Of a stretch of 52,001 bases of DNA, positions 30,588 through 39,556 are shown piece by piece. The translations under genes were made by a program, and so were the position numbers. The stretch spans positions 1 to 52,001 of the forward strand of contig JAEKKH010000158.1 of NCBI GenBank assembly GCA_019510465.1. The letters run 5' to 3'. Source of the DNA: Burkholderiales bacterium (GTDB lineage: Bacteria; Pseudomonadota; Gammaproteobacteria; Burkholderiales; Burkholderiaceae_C). The notes beneath the pieces were generated by a model. It did no database searches. It saw only the letters and a program-made list of their open reading frames with translations, and was not told the DNA's origin. Each line of letters opens with the position of its first letter. Positions within the stretch are counted from its first letter, which is position 1.

Positions 30588-31676
30588 ATGTTCAGCGACC
30601 TGATCTTCCGCCAGCTGTTCGACGCCGCGTCGTCGACGTACACCTACCTGCTCGCCTGCCCCGAGACCCGGCAGGCCGTGCTGATCGACGCCGTGTTCGA
30701 GCAGCACCTGCGCGACCGCGCGCTGGTGGAGGAACTCGGGCTGACGCTGGTGGCGGCGCTGGATACCCACTGCCACGCCGACCACGTCACCGGCGCCTGG
30801 CTGATGCAGCAGGCCACGGGTTGCCGCATCGGCATCTCGGCACGCTACGGCGACGAGCTGCGCGGCGCCGACCTGCGGCTGGACCACGGCGACCGCGTCG
30901 CCTTCGGCCGGCGCCACCTCGAGGTGCGTGCCACGCCCGGCCATACCGACGGCTGCCTGACCTACGTCGACGACCGCCATCGCATGGCCTTCACGGGCGA
31001 CGCCCTGCTGATCCGCGGCGCCGGCCGCTGCGATTTCCAGCAGGGCCACGCCGGCATGCTGTATCGCTCGATCACCGGGCAGATCTTCAGCCTGCCCGAC
31101 GACTGCCTCGTCTTCCCCGCGCACGACTACAGCGGCCGCACGATGTCGTGCGTCGGCGAGGAGCGCCAGCACAACCCGCGCATCGGCGGCCAGGCCGACG
31201 AGCGCGACTTCGTCGGCTTCATGGAGAACCTGCACCTGCCGCATCCCAAGCAGCTCGCGGTCGCGTTGCCGGCCAACATGCGCTCGGGGCAGCCGGAGGA
31301 CGGCCAGGTGCCGCGCCTGGCCGACTGGGCGCCCGTGCGCCAGACCTACGCCGGCCTGATCGAGATCGAACCCGACTGGGTCTCCGAGCACCTGCCCGAC
31401 GTGATGCTGCTGGACGTGCGCCAGCACGGCGAGGTCGACGAGCGGCTGGGCCGCATCGCCGCCGCGCGGCTGCTGCCGCTCGACGAGCTCAAGAACCACC
31501 TCGCCGACCTGCCGCGCGACCGCCCCGTCGTCACCGTCTGCCATGCCGGCACGCGCTCGGGCCAGGCCACCGTGCTGCTCAAGCAAGGCGGCTTCACGCG
31601 CGTGGCCAACCTGCGCGGCGGCATGCTGCTGTGGAACCAGCTGGGCCTGCCCGTCGTGCACGGCCCGGCGGCCTGA
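30588..31676 (+). CDS. Persulfide dioxygenase-rhodanese fusion (ETHE1-like)
   Basis: A 362-residue two-domain protein. Residues 1-240 are a metallo-beta-lactamase fold of the ETHE1 type, with THCHADHVTGA, ATPGHTDGC and the family-specific LLIRGAGRCDFQQG. Such domains oxidise glutathione persulfide to sulfite using iron. Residues about 265-362 are a rhodanese domain with the active-site loop VCHAGTRSGQA. Fusions of this order (PRF proteins) are known in Burkholderia and channel persulfide between the two sites. The ATG at 30588 matches the family N-terminus MFSDLIFRQLFD. Confidence 0.93.
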   Translation: MFSDLIFRQLFDAASSTYTYLLACPETRQAVLIDAVFEQHLRDRALVEELGLTLVAALDTHCHADHVTGAWLMQQATGCRIGISARYGDELRGADLRLDHGDRVAFGRRHLEVRATPGHTDGCLTYVDDRHRMAFTGDALLIRGAGRCDFQQGHAGMLYRSITGQIFSLPDDCLVFPAHDYSGRTMSCVGEERQHNPRIGGQADERDFVGFMENLHLPHPKQLAVALPANMRSGQPEDGQVPRLADWAPVRQTYAGLIEIEPDWVSEHLPDVMLLDVRQHGEVDERLGRIAAARLLPLDELKNHLADLPRDRPVVTVCHAGTRSGQATVLLKQGGFTRVANLRGGMLLWNQLGLPVVHGPAA

Positions 31677-31884
31677 GCGGCGCGGGCACGTCCTCGAGGA
31701 CGGCGCGCGGCCCGCGCGAAAGCGTGACGAAGTGCGCTCGGGCGCATTGACGCGAGCGGCGAAGGCCGCCTTCGCGGCGCCCTGCGTCGCTACACTGCGG
31801 CACGCCTGTACGACGCTGTCGGCAGGCGTGTCGGGTGCCGCACGAGACGACGGCGCCCGGGGAAGTCAAACGAGCAGGATTGCC

Positions 31885-32619
31885 ATGACCCGACCCGGAT
31901 TCGCGCTGAGGGGCGCCCTGTTGCTGGCCTGCGCCCTGGCGGGCGCGCCGGCGGACGCGCAAGTCGCGCTGTCGGCGGCGGCTGCGTCCGCGGCCGAACG
32001 CGCGCAGAAGGAAGCCGACCGCACCATGTACTGGATCCGCGTGCTGGCGACCAAGCCGGCGCCGGCCAAGGCCGTGCCCGCGCCCGTGCCCCCGCCCAGG
32101 CCGGTGGTCGCGACAGCGCCTGCGGCCCGGCCCGTCGCCGAGGCGCACGACAAGCTCAAGGTCGCCGCGGCCACGGACTCGCCGGCGAACGCCACGAACC
32201 CCGCACCGGCGCGGCTCGCGCTGGCCCAGGCGCCCACGCTCTCGCAGCCGCCCATCGCCAGCGCCTCCGACACCTCCGCGCTCAGCAGCAACCACGCCGA
32301 CGACGTCGCCTCCGGCGTCGCGGACGGCGCGGCGCCGGAAGCCGCGTCGCCGCCCGAGCCGGACCCGGGGCTGAGCCAGGTCAAGCTGGTGCAGCCGGAG
32401 TTCCCCCTCGCCATCGTCAAGCGCGTCCACAAGGGCAACGTCGAAGTACGTTTCGAGGTCGATCCGGAGGGAACGGTGACGGACGCCGTCGTGGTCCAGA
32501 GCTCGAACGCGCACCTGGACAGCGCGGCCATCGACGCGGTCAGGCAGTGGCGCTTCAAGCCCACGCCGATGTCGCACACCGCGGCGGTGAACCTGGTCTT
32601 CGACATCGACCACGAATAG
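31885..32619 (+). CDS. TonB C-terminal domain protein with signal-peptide-like N-terminus
   Basis: A 244-residue protein. The C-terminal 85 residues are a TonB_C domain (PEFPLAIVKRVHKGNVEV and AAIDAVRQWRFKPT). The middle is a Pro/Ala-rich spacer (PAPAKAVPAPVPPPRP), as in TonB. The N-terminus MTRPGFALRGALLLACALAG ends at ADAQ and looks like a cleavable signal peptide rather than a TonB anchor helix with its Ser/His motif. It may therefore be a free periplasmic TonB-like protein. No exbB or exbD lies nearby. The start has AGGA seven bases upstream. Confidence 0.8.
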   Translation: MTRPGFALRGALLLACALAGAPADAQVALSAAAASAAERAQKEADRTMYWIRVLATKPAPAKAVPAPVPPPRPVVATAPAARPVAEAHDKLKVAAATDSPANATNPAPARLALAQAPTLSQPPIASASDTSALSSNHADDVASGVADGAAPEAASPPEPDPGLSQVKLVQPEFPLAIVKRVHKGNVEVRFEVDPEGTVTDAVVVQSSNAHLDSAAIDAVRQWRFKPTPMSHTAAVNLVFDIDHE

Positions 32620-32659
32620 CGGCCGCGCAGGCCGCCCGACGCCGCGCCGCGCCGCGGAA

Positions 32660-35209
32660 CTAGCCGGACGCCGTGCCCAGGGCCGCGCCGGCCGCGGCCG
32701 TCTTCAGCCGCTCCAGCAGCGCCGGCAGCTCGCTCGCCGGCACCGGGTGCGCGAGCAGGAAGCCCTGCATCTCGTCGCAACCCTGGCGCACCAGCTGCAG
32801 CCGTTGCTCCAGCGTCTCGACGCCCTCGGCGATCACGCGCAGGCCCAGCTTGTGCGTCATCACGATGATGGTCTCGACGATGGCGGCGTCGTCGGAGTCG
32901 GTCGGGATGCCGCCGATGAACGAGCGGTCGATCTTGAGCCGATCCAGCGGCAGCCGCTTCAGGTAGGCGAGGCTGGAATAGCCGGTGCCGAAGTCGTCGA
33001 TCGACAGCTGCACGCCGAGCTCGCGCAGCGACTGCAGCACGCTCTGCGCATGCTGCGGGTCCAGCATGACGCTGCTCTCGGTGATCTCGAGTTCCAGGCA
33101 CGCCGCGGGCAGGCCGCTGTCCGCCAGCGCGCGCCGCACGGCGCCGTCGAGGCCGGGCCGCTGCAGCTGGCGCGCCGAGATGTTGACGGCCACGCGCAGC
33201 GGCGAGCTGCCGCTCACCAGGCCCTCGCGCTGCCATCGCGCCACCTGGTGGCAGGCCTCGCCCAGCACCCATTCGCCGATGCCCAGCACCAGGCCCGTCT
33301 CCTCGGCCATCGGGATGAACTGGTTCGGCAGGACGAGGCCGCGCTCCGGATGGCGCCAGCGCACCAGCGCCTCCACCGCGCAGACCTCGCCGATCGCCAG
33401 ATCGAGCTGCGGCTGGTAGTGCAGCTCCAGCTCATTGCGTTCGACGGCGCGGCGCAGGTCGTTCTCCAGGCGCAGCCGGCCGTGCGCCTGCGCATTCATC
33501 TCGGGGCTGAAGAAGCGGTAGGCGTTGCGTCCCTCGCCCTTGGCCTCGTACAGCGCGATGTCGGCGAACTTCAGCAGCAGCTCGCCGCTGGCGCCGTCGC
33601 GCGGGAACAGGCTGACGCCGAGGCTGGCGGTGACGTACAGCTCCTGGCCCTCCAGCGTGAATGGCTCGCCGAGCGCGCGCATCAGCTTCTCGGCGATGCG
33701 CGCGGCGCCCGTGGCGCCGGCGACGTTGCACACGACCACCTGGAACTCGTCGCCCCCGACCCGGGCGACGGTGTCGTTCTCGCGCAGCGCCGCGCGCAGG
33801 CGGCGCGCGATCTCGCGCAGCAGCTGGTCGCCGACCAGGTGGCCCAGCGAGTCGTTGATCGGCTTGAAGCGGTCGAGGTCGAGGAACAGCACGGCCACCT
33901 GTTGGTTCAGCCGCTGCGCCTGCGCGAGCGCCTGGCCCAGCCGGTCCATCAGCATCGTGCGGTTGGGCAGGCCGGTCAGCCCGTCGTGGTACGCGAGGTG
34001 CTCGATGCGCGCCTCCTGGGCCTTGCGCTCGGTCACGTCCTGCACGACGCCGGCGCGGCGCACGTCGCGTCCCTGGCCATCGCGCACGACGTACACGCGC
34101 ATCACGACGTGCCGCGTCTCGCGGCCCGGCGGGCAGACGCGGTACTCGAGCTGCACCTCGTCGTCCCGGGCCAGGCTTTCCATGCGGGCGCGCAGGGGTT
34201 CGCGATCGTCCTCGTGCACGTAGCGCAGCCAGGCGCGCCAGTCGGCGTAGACCTCGCCGACCGGCATGTGCCAGATGCGCTCGAACGCGGGGCTGACATA
34301 CAGCGCGAGCCTGCGCTGCGGGTCGCTGAGCCAGAACACGTCGCCGATGGACTCGGCCATCTGGCGGAAGCGCTCCTCGCTCTCGCGCAGGGCGCCGCGC
34401 TCGCGCTCCAGCTGCCCGCGGTACCAGGCGTTCTCGATGGCCACCGGCAGGCGGTTGAGGAGATCCTCCTGCTTGACGAGGTAGTCGGTGGCACCGAGCT
34501 TGAGGGTCTGCGCGGCACTCGTCTCGTCGCCATGGCCGGTGATGACGATGATGGGCAGGCGCAGGCCGCGCTCGTGGCGCACTTCCCGCACCACGTCCAG
34601 CGCGGTCATGCCGGGCAGCTTGAAATCGAGCAGCAGCACGTCGGGGGCGGCATCGTCCGCGACGGCGGGCGGCAGTCGCGCGAACGCCTCCTGCGCGCTG
34701 CCCACGGCCTGCACCTGCAGGTGCGGCGCGTAGCGCGCGAGATGGCGCTGCAGCAGGTCGACGTCGTCGGCGCTCGGCTCGGCGTACAGCACGCGGATCG
34801 TCGATGCGCGCTGCGCCGTCGCGGCGCGGAACGCGTCGACGACGCCTTCGAAGGTGGCGGGCAGCCGGTCGATGTAGCCGCCGGCCTTGACCACGTAGTC
34901 GTCCGCCCCGCCACGCAGCGCGGCCACCACCAGCGCCTCGTCGCCCGAGCCGGTGAGCATGACGACGGCCACTGCCAGGCCGCGCGCGCGCACCTCGCCC
35001 AGCAGCTCAAGCCCGTTGCCATCGGGCAGGCGCACGTCGACCAGCAGCACGTCGGGCAGCGCGCCGGCGGCTTCGGCCTCGGCCAGCCGCGCCCGGGCGT
35101 CGGCCAGCGTGTGCACGGTGGCGACGGCGACGGCGGGCGCGAGCCGGGCCAGGCGCCGGCAGGTCAGGTCGGCGTCCTGTTCGTTGTCTTCGACGTACAG
35201 GACTCGCAC
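32660..35209 (-). CDS. REC-REC-PAS-GGDEF-EAL cyclic-di-GMP signalling protein
   Basis: An 849-residue cytosolic protein. Two receiver domains come first, with phospho-Asp in VLLVDVRLPDGNG and VLLLDFKLPGMTA. A PAS domain (about 285-405, FRQMAESIGDVFWLSDPQRR), a GGDEF domain with intact VARVGGDEF and an EAL domain with EALVRW, ITESS and IDDFGTGYSSLAYLKRL follow. Both enzymatic signatures are complete, so synthesis and breakdown of c-di-GMP are both possible. A GTG start at 35209 was chosen: it lies 16 bases after the upstream stop, opens MRVLYVEDNEQ and has GGAAG seven bases before it. It is the last gene of a three-gene signalling cluster. Confidence 0.9.
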   Translation of the reverse strand: MRVLYVEDNEQDADLTCRRLARLAPAVAVATVHTLADARARLAEAEAAGALPDVLLVDVRLPDGNGLELLGEVRARGLAVAVVMLTGSGDEALVVAALRGGADDYVVKAGGYIDRLPATFEGVVDAFRAATAQRASTIRVLYAEPSADDVDLLQRHLARYAPHLQVQAVGSAQEAFARLPPAVADDAAPDVLLLDFKLPGMTALDVVREVRHERGLRLPIIVITGHGDETSAAQTLKLGATDYLVKQEDLLNRLPVAIENAWYRGQLERERGALRESEERFRQMAESIGDVFWLSDPQRRLALYVSPAFERIWHMPVGEVYADWRAWLRYVHEDDREPLRARMESLARDDEVQLEYRVCPPGRETRHVVMRVYVVRDGQGRDVRRAGVVQDVTERKAQEARIEHLAYHDGLTGLPNRTMLMDRLGQALAQAQRLNQQVAVLFLDLDRFKPINDSLGHLVGDQLLREIARRLRAALRENDTVARVGGDEFQVVVCNVAGATGAARIAEKLMRALGEPFTLEGQELYVTASLGVSLFPRDGASGELLLKFADIALYEAKGEGRNAYRFFSPEMNAQAHGRLRLENDLRRAVERNELELHYQPQLDLAIGEVCAVEALVRWRHPERGLVLPNQFIPMAEETGLVLGIGEWVLGEACHQVARWQREGLVSGSSPLRVAVNISARQLQRPGLDGAVRRALADSGLPAACLELEITESSVMLDPQHAQSVLQSLRELGVQLSIDDFGTGYSSLAYLKRLPLDRLKIDRSFIGGIPTDSDDAAIVETIIVMTHKLGLRVIAEGVETLEQRLQLVRQGCDEMQGFLLAHPVPASELPALLERLKTAAAGAALGTASG

Positions 35210-35225
35210 GATGGTCTTCCGAGCC

Positions 35226-35648
35226 TCAGATCGACTGCTGGTTGAGCACGCACCAGTACAGGTCGATCTGCGCCGCCACGTCGATGAACTTCTCGAACTC
35301 GACCGGCTTGACGATGTAGGAGTTGACGCCCAGCGCGTACGCCGCGGCGATGTCCGCATCCTCGCGCGAGGTGGTGAGCACCACCACCGGGATGCGGCAG
35401 TATTCGGGATGCGCCTTGAGCTGGCGCAGCACCTCGAGGCCGCTGACGCGCGGCAGCTTCAGATCGAGCAGGATCACCACCGGCGTCGGGTGGCCGGCCT
35501 CCCAGCGCGCCAGGCACTCGAGCGCCTCCTCGCCGTCGCGCGCCACCTCCAGCGCGTTGACGATGCGCCGCTTGGCGAACGCGCGCTGCGTCAGGTCGAG
35601 ATCCATCGGATTGTCCTCGACGAGCAGGATCGGGCGGCGATCTTCCAT
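35226..35648 (-). CDS. Small single-domain response regulator (Rcp1-like)
   Basis: A 140-residue receiver-only protein. It shows ILLVEDNPMDLDLTQRAF, the phospho-Asp in VILLDLKLPRVSG, Thr in VVLTTSRED and the Lys in SYIVKPVEFEKF. The VEDNPxDxxL start and the C-terminal tail place it with Rcp1-type regulators that partner PAS or phytochrome kinases. It lies between the kinase (84 bases upstream) and the GGDEF-EAL protein (16 bases downstream), so it is probably phosphorylated by that kinase. Confidence 0.92.
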   Translation of the reverse strand: MEDRRPILLVEDNPMDLDLTQRAFAKRRIVNALEVARDGEEALECLARWEAGHPTPVVILLDLKLPRVSGLEVLRQLKAHPEYCRIPVVVLTTSREDADIAAAYALGVNSYIVKPVEFEKFIDVAAQIDLYWCVLNQQSI

Positions 35649-35732
35649 GCATGCAGCATAGCGAAACGGCCGCGCTTGTACACCGCCTTCGACACGCCCC
35701 TTCCAGAGGCACGGCCGAGCGGCCAGGCCGCT

Positions 35733-37667
35733 TCAAGCCGGGGTCCCGGGCGCCGGCAACTGGATCCAGAACGTCGCGCCGGCCCCCTTGGCGCTCTCGG
35801 CCCAGACCGTGCCGTGCATGCGCTCGACGGCCTTGCGCACGATGGCCAGGCCGACGCCGGTGCCCGGGTAGTCCTCGGCGCGGTGCAGGCGCTGGAAGAT
35901 CTCGAAGATGCGGTCGTGGTAGCGCATGTCGAAGCCGGGACCGTTGTCACGCACCCAGAACAGCGCATGGCCCGCGGCGCGGCGTGCGCCGATCTCGATG
36001 CGGCGCTCGGGCCGGCCGGCGGTGAACTTGATGGCGTTGTCCAGCAGGTTGCGCAGGGCGAGGACGAGGCCGTCGCGCTCGCCCAGCACCGTCATGCCGG
36101 GGTCGACGCACGAACGCAGCGCGATGCCGCCGTCGGCGATCGCGTCGGCCGCGTCCTCGACGACGCTGGCCACGATGGCCCCCGGATCCAGCGGCCCCAG
36201 CCGCGGCCGGCCCCGCTCGATGCGCGAGTAGGCCAGCAGGTCGTCGATCAGCTCGCCCATGTGCGCCGTGGCCTTGCGGATGGTCGCGACGAACAAGCGG
36301 CCCTCGTCGTCGAGCCGGTCGCCGTGGTCGGATTCCAGCAGCCGGCTGTAGCCGTCGATGCCGCGCAGCGGCGCCTTCAGGTCGTGCGACACCGAGTAGG
36401 TGAACGATTCCATCTCGCGGTTCTTGGCCTCCAGCTCGGACGTGCGCTCGGCCACGCGGTTCTCCAGCTCGACGTTGAGCGAGCGGATCTCCTGCTCGGC
36501 GCGGCGCCGGTCGGTGATGTCGATCAGGAAGCCGTGCCAGACGACGCTGCCGTCGTCCTCGCGCACCGGCATCGAGTGCGCCTCGACCCAGCGCTCGCCG
36601 CCGGGCGCCAGCGGCACGCGGAAGGTGGCGAGCCACGCGCTGCCCAGCTCCGCGGACTCGCGCAGCGACTGGTCGACGAGCAGGCGGTCCGCCGGATGCA
36701 CGAGATCGGGCAGGTCGATCCGGCGCGCCACCAGGGTGGCCGCATCGACGCCAAGCAGGTCGCCGATGGCCGGGCTGGCGAACACGAAGCGCCCGTGGCC
36801 CCGCGTGTCGCGGCAGTACGAATGCACCGCGCCCGGGGCCGTCGCGACGATGCGCTCCAGGCGTTCCTGCGCGACGCGGTGCGCGCGCTCCAGCTCCTCG
36901 TTGGCGCGCGCCAGCGTGATGTCCTCGGCGACGCCGGCCAGGTAGCGCATGCGGCCGTTCGGACCGAACAGCGGGAAGCCGCGGCCGCGGATCCACACGA
37001 GGCGGCCGTCGGGGCGGATGACGCGGTACTCGGTCTGGTACATGCCCGATGCATCGGCCTGGCGCGTCGCCTCGGCCACGCGCTGGCGATCGTCCGGGTG
37101 GATGCCGTCCATCCAGTGCGACAGGTCCTCGTACAGCGGTGCGGCCGGCCGGCCCCAGATGCGCTCGTAGGCCGAGTTCATGTACAGCAGCTTGCGCGCG
37201 CCGGGATCGACGATCCACAGCACGTCCACCGAATGGTCGCCGAACATGCGCAACAGCTGCTCGTTTTCCAGCAGCGCGCGCGCGGCCTTGCGCTCGTCGG
37301 TGAAGTCGGTGAACGAGACCACGGCCCCGCGCCCGCGTCCCGGCGCGACGCAGGCCACCGGCGTGGCGCGGATGCGCAACCAGCGCTTGCCGCGCTCGGA
37401 GGTCTCGACGACGACCACGCCCGTGGTCGTCTCGCCGTCGCCATCGAGCGCGCGCCGCAGCGGGCGCGCGTGCTCGGGCATCGCCGCCCCCTGCTCGTCC
37501 GACTGGCCCCAGCCGAGGTCCTCGACGCGCGCGCCGAAGTGGCGCTCGTCCAGCCCCAGCACCTCGCGCGCCGCCCGATTCGCGTCGACGATGCGGCGAT
37601 CGGCATCGAACCACAGCAGGCCCGATTCGAGGGCGTCGATGACGGCGCGGTTGATCTCAGTCGGCAC
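35733..37667 (-). CDS. Three-PAS sensor histidine kinase
   Basis: A 644-residue soluble kinase with no membrane span. PAS domains lie at about 1-125, 130-255 and 265-390 (for example VLWIVDPGARKLLYMNSAYE). HisKA has the phospho-His in YSVSHDLKAPLRGIDGYSR, and the HATPase has N box NLLDNAIKF, G1 DNGPGFDM and G2 GTGVGLAIV. The SHDLKAPLR form is typical of phytochrome-like kinases, though no GAF or PHY domain is present. It heads the three-gene unit with the Rcp1-like regulator and the c-di-GMP protein, so the pathway probably links an intracellular cue to c-di-GMP levels. Confidence 0.9.
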   Translation of the reverse strand: MPTEINRAVIDALESGLLWFDADRRIVDANRAAREVLGLDERHFGARVEDLGWGQSDEQGAAMPEHARPLRRALDGDGETTTGVVVVETSERGKRWLRIRATPVACVAPGRGRGAVVSFTDFTDERKAARALLENEQLLRMFGDHSVDVLWIVDPGARKLLYMNSAYERIWGRPAAPLYEDLSHWMDGIHPDDRQRVAEATRQADASGMYQTEYRVIRPDGRLVWIRGRGFPLFGPNGRMRYLAGVAEDITLARANEELERAHRVAQERLERIVATAPGAVHSYCRDTRGHGRFVFASPAIGDLLGVDAATLVARRIDLPDLVHPADRLLVDQSLRESAELGSAWLATFRVPLAPGGERWVEAHSMPVREDDGSVVWHGFLIDITDRRRAEQEIRSLNVELENRVAERTSELEAKNREMESFTYSVSHDLKAPLRGIDGYSRLLESDHGDRLDDEGRLFVATIRKATAHMGELIDDLLAYSRIERGRPRLGPLDPGAIVASVVEDAADAIADGGIALRSCVDPGMTVLGERDGLVLALRNLLDNAIKFTAGRPERRIEIGARRAAGHALFWVRDNGPGFDMRYHDRIFEIFQRLHRAEDYPGTGVGLAIVRKAVERMHGTVWAESAKGAGATFWIQLPAPGTPA

Positions 37668-37700
37668 ACGGAACTCCCGGCGGTGGAGGCGGAGATCACT

Positions 37701-39368
37701 TTAGTCGCCGGAGAGGTCGGCGGCCAGTTGGGCGCCTCCCGGCGGTGCGTCGCGCAGCCAGCGCAGCACCCGCGCGCCGGCGAGCGTGGCGCCGATGCGG
37801 TGCCGCCGGCTGGGCCGCGCCTGCGCGAAGGCGATCTCGAACACCTGCACCGGCGCCACTGCCTGGACGCCGCCGAAGCGCTGCCCCGCATGCTCGCGCA
37901 GCCAGCCGTGCAGCGCCAGCAGCTCGGCCTCGGGCAGCTCGATGGGCAGGCGCGCCAGCGGCAGCAGCCGCAGGCCCTGGGCGCCGGGCGCGTCGACGGG
38001 CGCCGGCAGGAACTGGCCGGAAAGCGAGAGCGCCATCGCCGCATGCTGCTCGGCCTCGGACCGTGGGACGCGGCTCCAGAGGGCGAAGCCGCAGCCCGCG
38101 CCCGCCAGCCCGTGCGCGGCCGCGGCGTCGGCCACCAGCAGCTCCGACGGCACGTACTGGAGCACCGCGCGGACGCGACGCAGGCCCGCACGCACCGTCC
38201 AGGCGGCGTGCGACGACGCGTCGCGCAGCACGAGGCCGCTCCCGCCCCGCGCGCGGGCCGCGTCGGCATGCGCCTGCAGCGTCTGCCCGGACGGCGCCAA
38301 CGTCGGGAGCGTGAAGATCGGCGGCAACGACGCCGCCTCCGCCGGGTCGACTTCCGGCCAGCGCGCGCGCAGCTGGGCGCGACGCTCGACGGCCGACGCC
38401 GGCTCGCCGTGCCAGTCGGCCAGCGCCAGGTGCAGCGTCGGGCCGCCCGCCGATGCACGGGGGCGTGCGGCCCAGGCCTGGTCCGGCGGCGCGACGCGGC
38501 CCGCGTGCCAGGCCAGCAGCAGCGCCTCGACGACGCCCCGCTCGGGCCAGGACGCCGGCACGAGCCAGCCGGCGGGAAGCCGCGCGTTCAGCAGCGGGCC
38601 GCCGCGCTGCCAGACCGCGACGCGCTCGCCGCGCCGCACGACGTGCACCCGCACGCCCGGCCAGCGCGCTTGCGCATGCCACTCGCCGCGACGCCAGGCG
38701 GCCAGGAGCGCGTCATGCAAGGGCGCGGGGGCGTCGGCCAGCGGTCCGGCGTCGTGCGGGAACGGCAGGAAACCGGTCGGCGCGACGCCGCGCAGCGGCT
38801 CGCGATGCTCGTGCCACCACCAGGCGACCGCCTGGGCGTCCAGGCCGAACGCCTGGGCCCAGGCGCGCTGCCACTGCCAGTCGTCGACCACCGGCCGCGC
38901 GAGCCCGCAGGCGGCGCGCACGGCCCAGCGGCGCGCCAGGGCGTCGTCGACGCGGGCGATCGCGCGCGCGACCGCCTGCGGGCGCGAGGCGGCCGGCTGC
39001 GCGGCGGCAGCGGCCCAGTCGGCCAGCCAGTCGGCCAGCGAGGCGCGCGCCGCGGCGGTGGCGTCCGGCCACGGCAGCAGCAGCGCGATCGCCTCGGCCA
39101 GTTCGTCGGCCGCGGCGACGCCGGCGTCGAACAGCCAGGGCGCGGTGCCGTGTCCGGCGGCGAGCGCGCGCGCGGCCTCGAGCAGCGCGGCCTGGGTCAC
39201 GCGCGGCGGCCGCGCCGTCCGGGCCGCGCCGGCGGAGACCAGCCACGCGAGCCCGAGCGCGCCCGCGTCCGGCCCGGCCACGCGCAGCCAGCGCGCGAGC
39301 GCCTCCACGCGATCGGCGTCGTCCGGCCGCGATTCGAGCTCTTCGGTGAGGCGGGCCAGGACGCGCAT
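37701..39368 (-). CDS. ATP-dependent DNA ligase homologue without the catalytic lysine
   Basis: A 555-residue protein collinear with the PP_1105-type ATP-dependent DNA ligases. Shared landmarks include WLFDAGVAAADELAEAIALL near 78-97, VFEIAFAQARPSRRHRIG and the C-terminal RVLRWLRDAPP. Motif I, normally KWDGIR, reads RWPGVR at residues 235-240 (about 38649-38666), so the AMP-accepting Lys is Arg and the Asp is Pro. Motif III (normally DGE) reads VEALLLAW and motif IV (normally EGLMLK) reads SGLVLRDA. It cannot be a normal ligase. The frame is long, open and free of stops, which suggests selection for a protein product. The ATG at 39368 gives the family-like MRVLARLTEELE. The usual partner exonuclease is at 42314-43321. 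Confidence 0.8.
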   Translation of the reverse strand: MRVLARLTEELESRPDDADRVEALARWLRVAGPDAGALGLAWLVSAGAARTARPPRVTQAALLEAARALAAGHGTAPWLFDAGVAAADELAEAIALLLPWPDATAAARASLADWLADWAAAAAQPAASRPQAVARAIARVDDALARRWAVRAACGLARPVVDDWQWQRAWAQAFGLDAQAVAWWWHEHREPLRGVAPTGFLPFPHDAGPLADAPAPLHDALLAAWRRGEWHAQARWPGVRVHVVRRGERVAVWQRGGPLLNARLPAGWLVPASWPERGVVEALLLAWHAGRVAPPDQAWAARPRASAGGPTLHLALADWHGEPASAVERRAQLRARWPEVDPAEAASLPPIFTLPTLAPSGQTLQAHADAARARGGSGLVLRDASSHAAWTVRAGLRRVRAVLQYVPSELLVADAAAAHGLAGAGCGFALWSRVPRSEAEQHAAMALSLSGQFLPAPVDAPGAQGLRLLPLARLPIELPEAELLALHGWLREHAGQRFGGVQAVAPVQVFEIAFAQARPSRRHRIGATLAGARVLRWLRDAPPGGAQLAADLSGD

Positions 39369-39556
39369 TCCGGCATGATGCCTGGCCCTCGCCAGGCGCC
39401 TGCCGGGCGGACGGCGGGGCCGAGGGCCATGGGCCGTCGCTCCACGCCCAGGCATCGTCCTGGGCGCAGTCGCGGGATGGCGGCTTCATTTCCGTTCGCA
39501 GGACGGCTTCGCTTCGCTCGCTTCGCGCAGCACGACGGCTGGATGGCTGATCGGTT

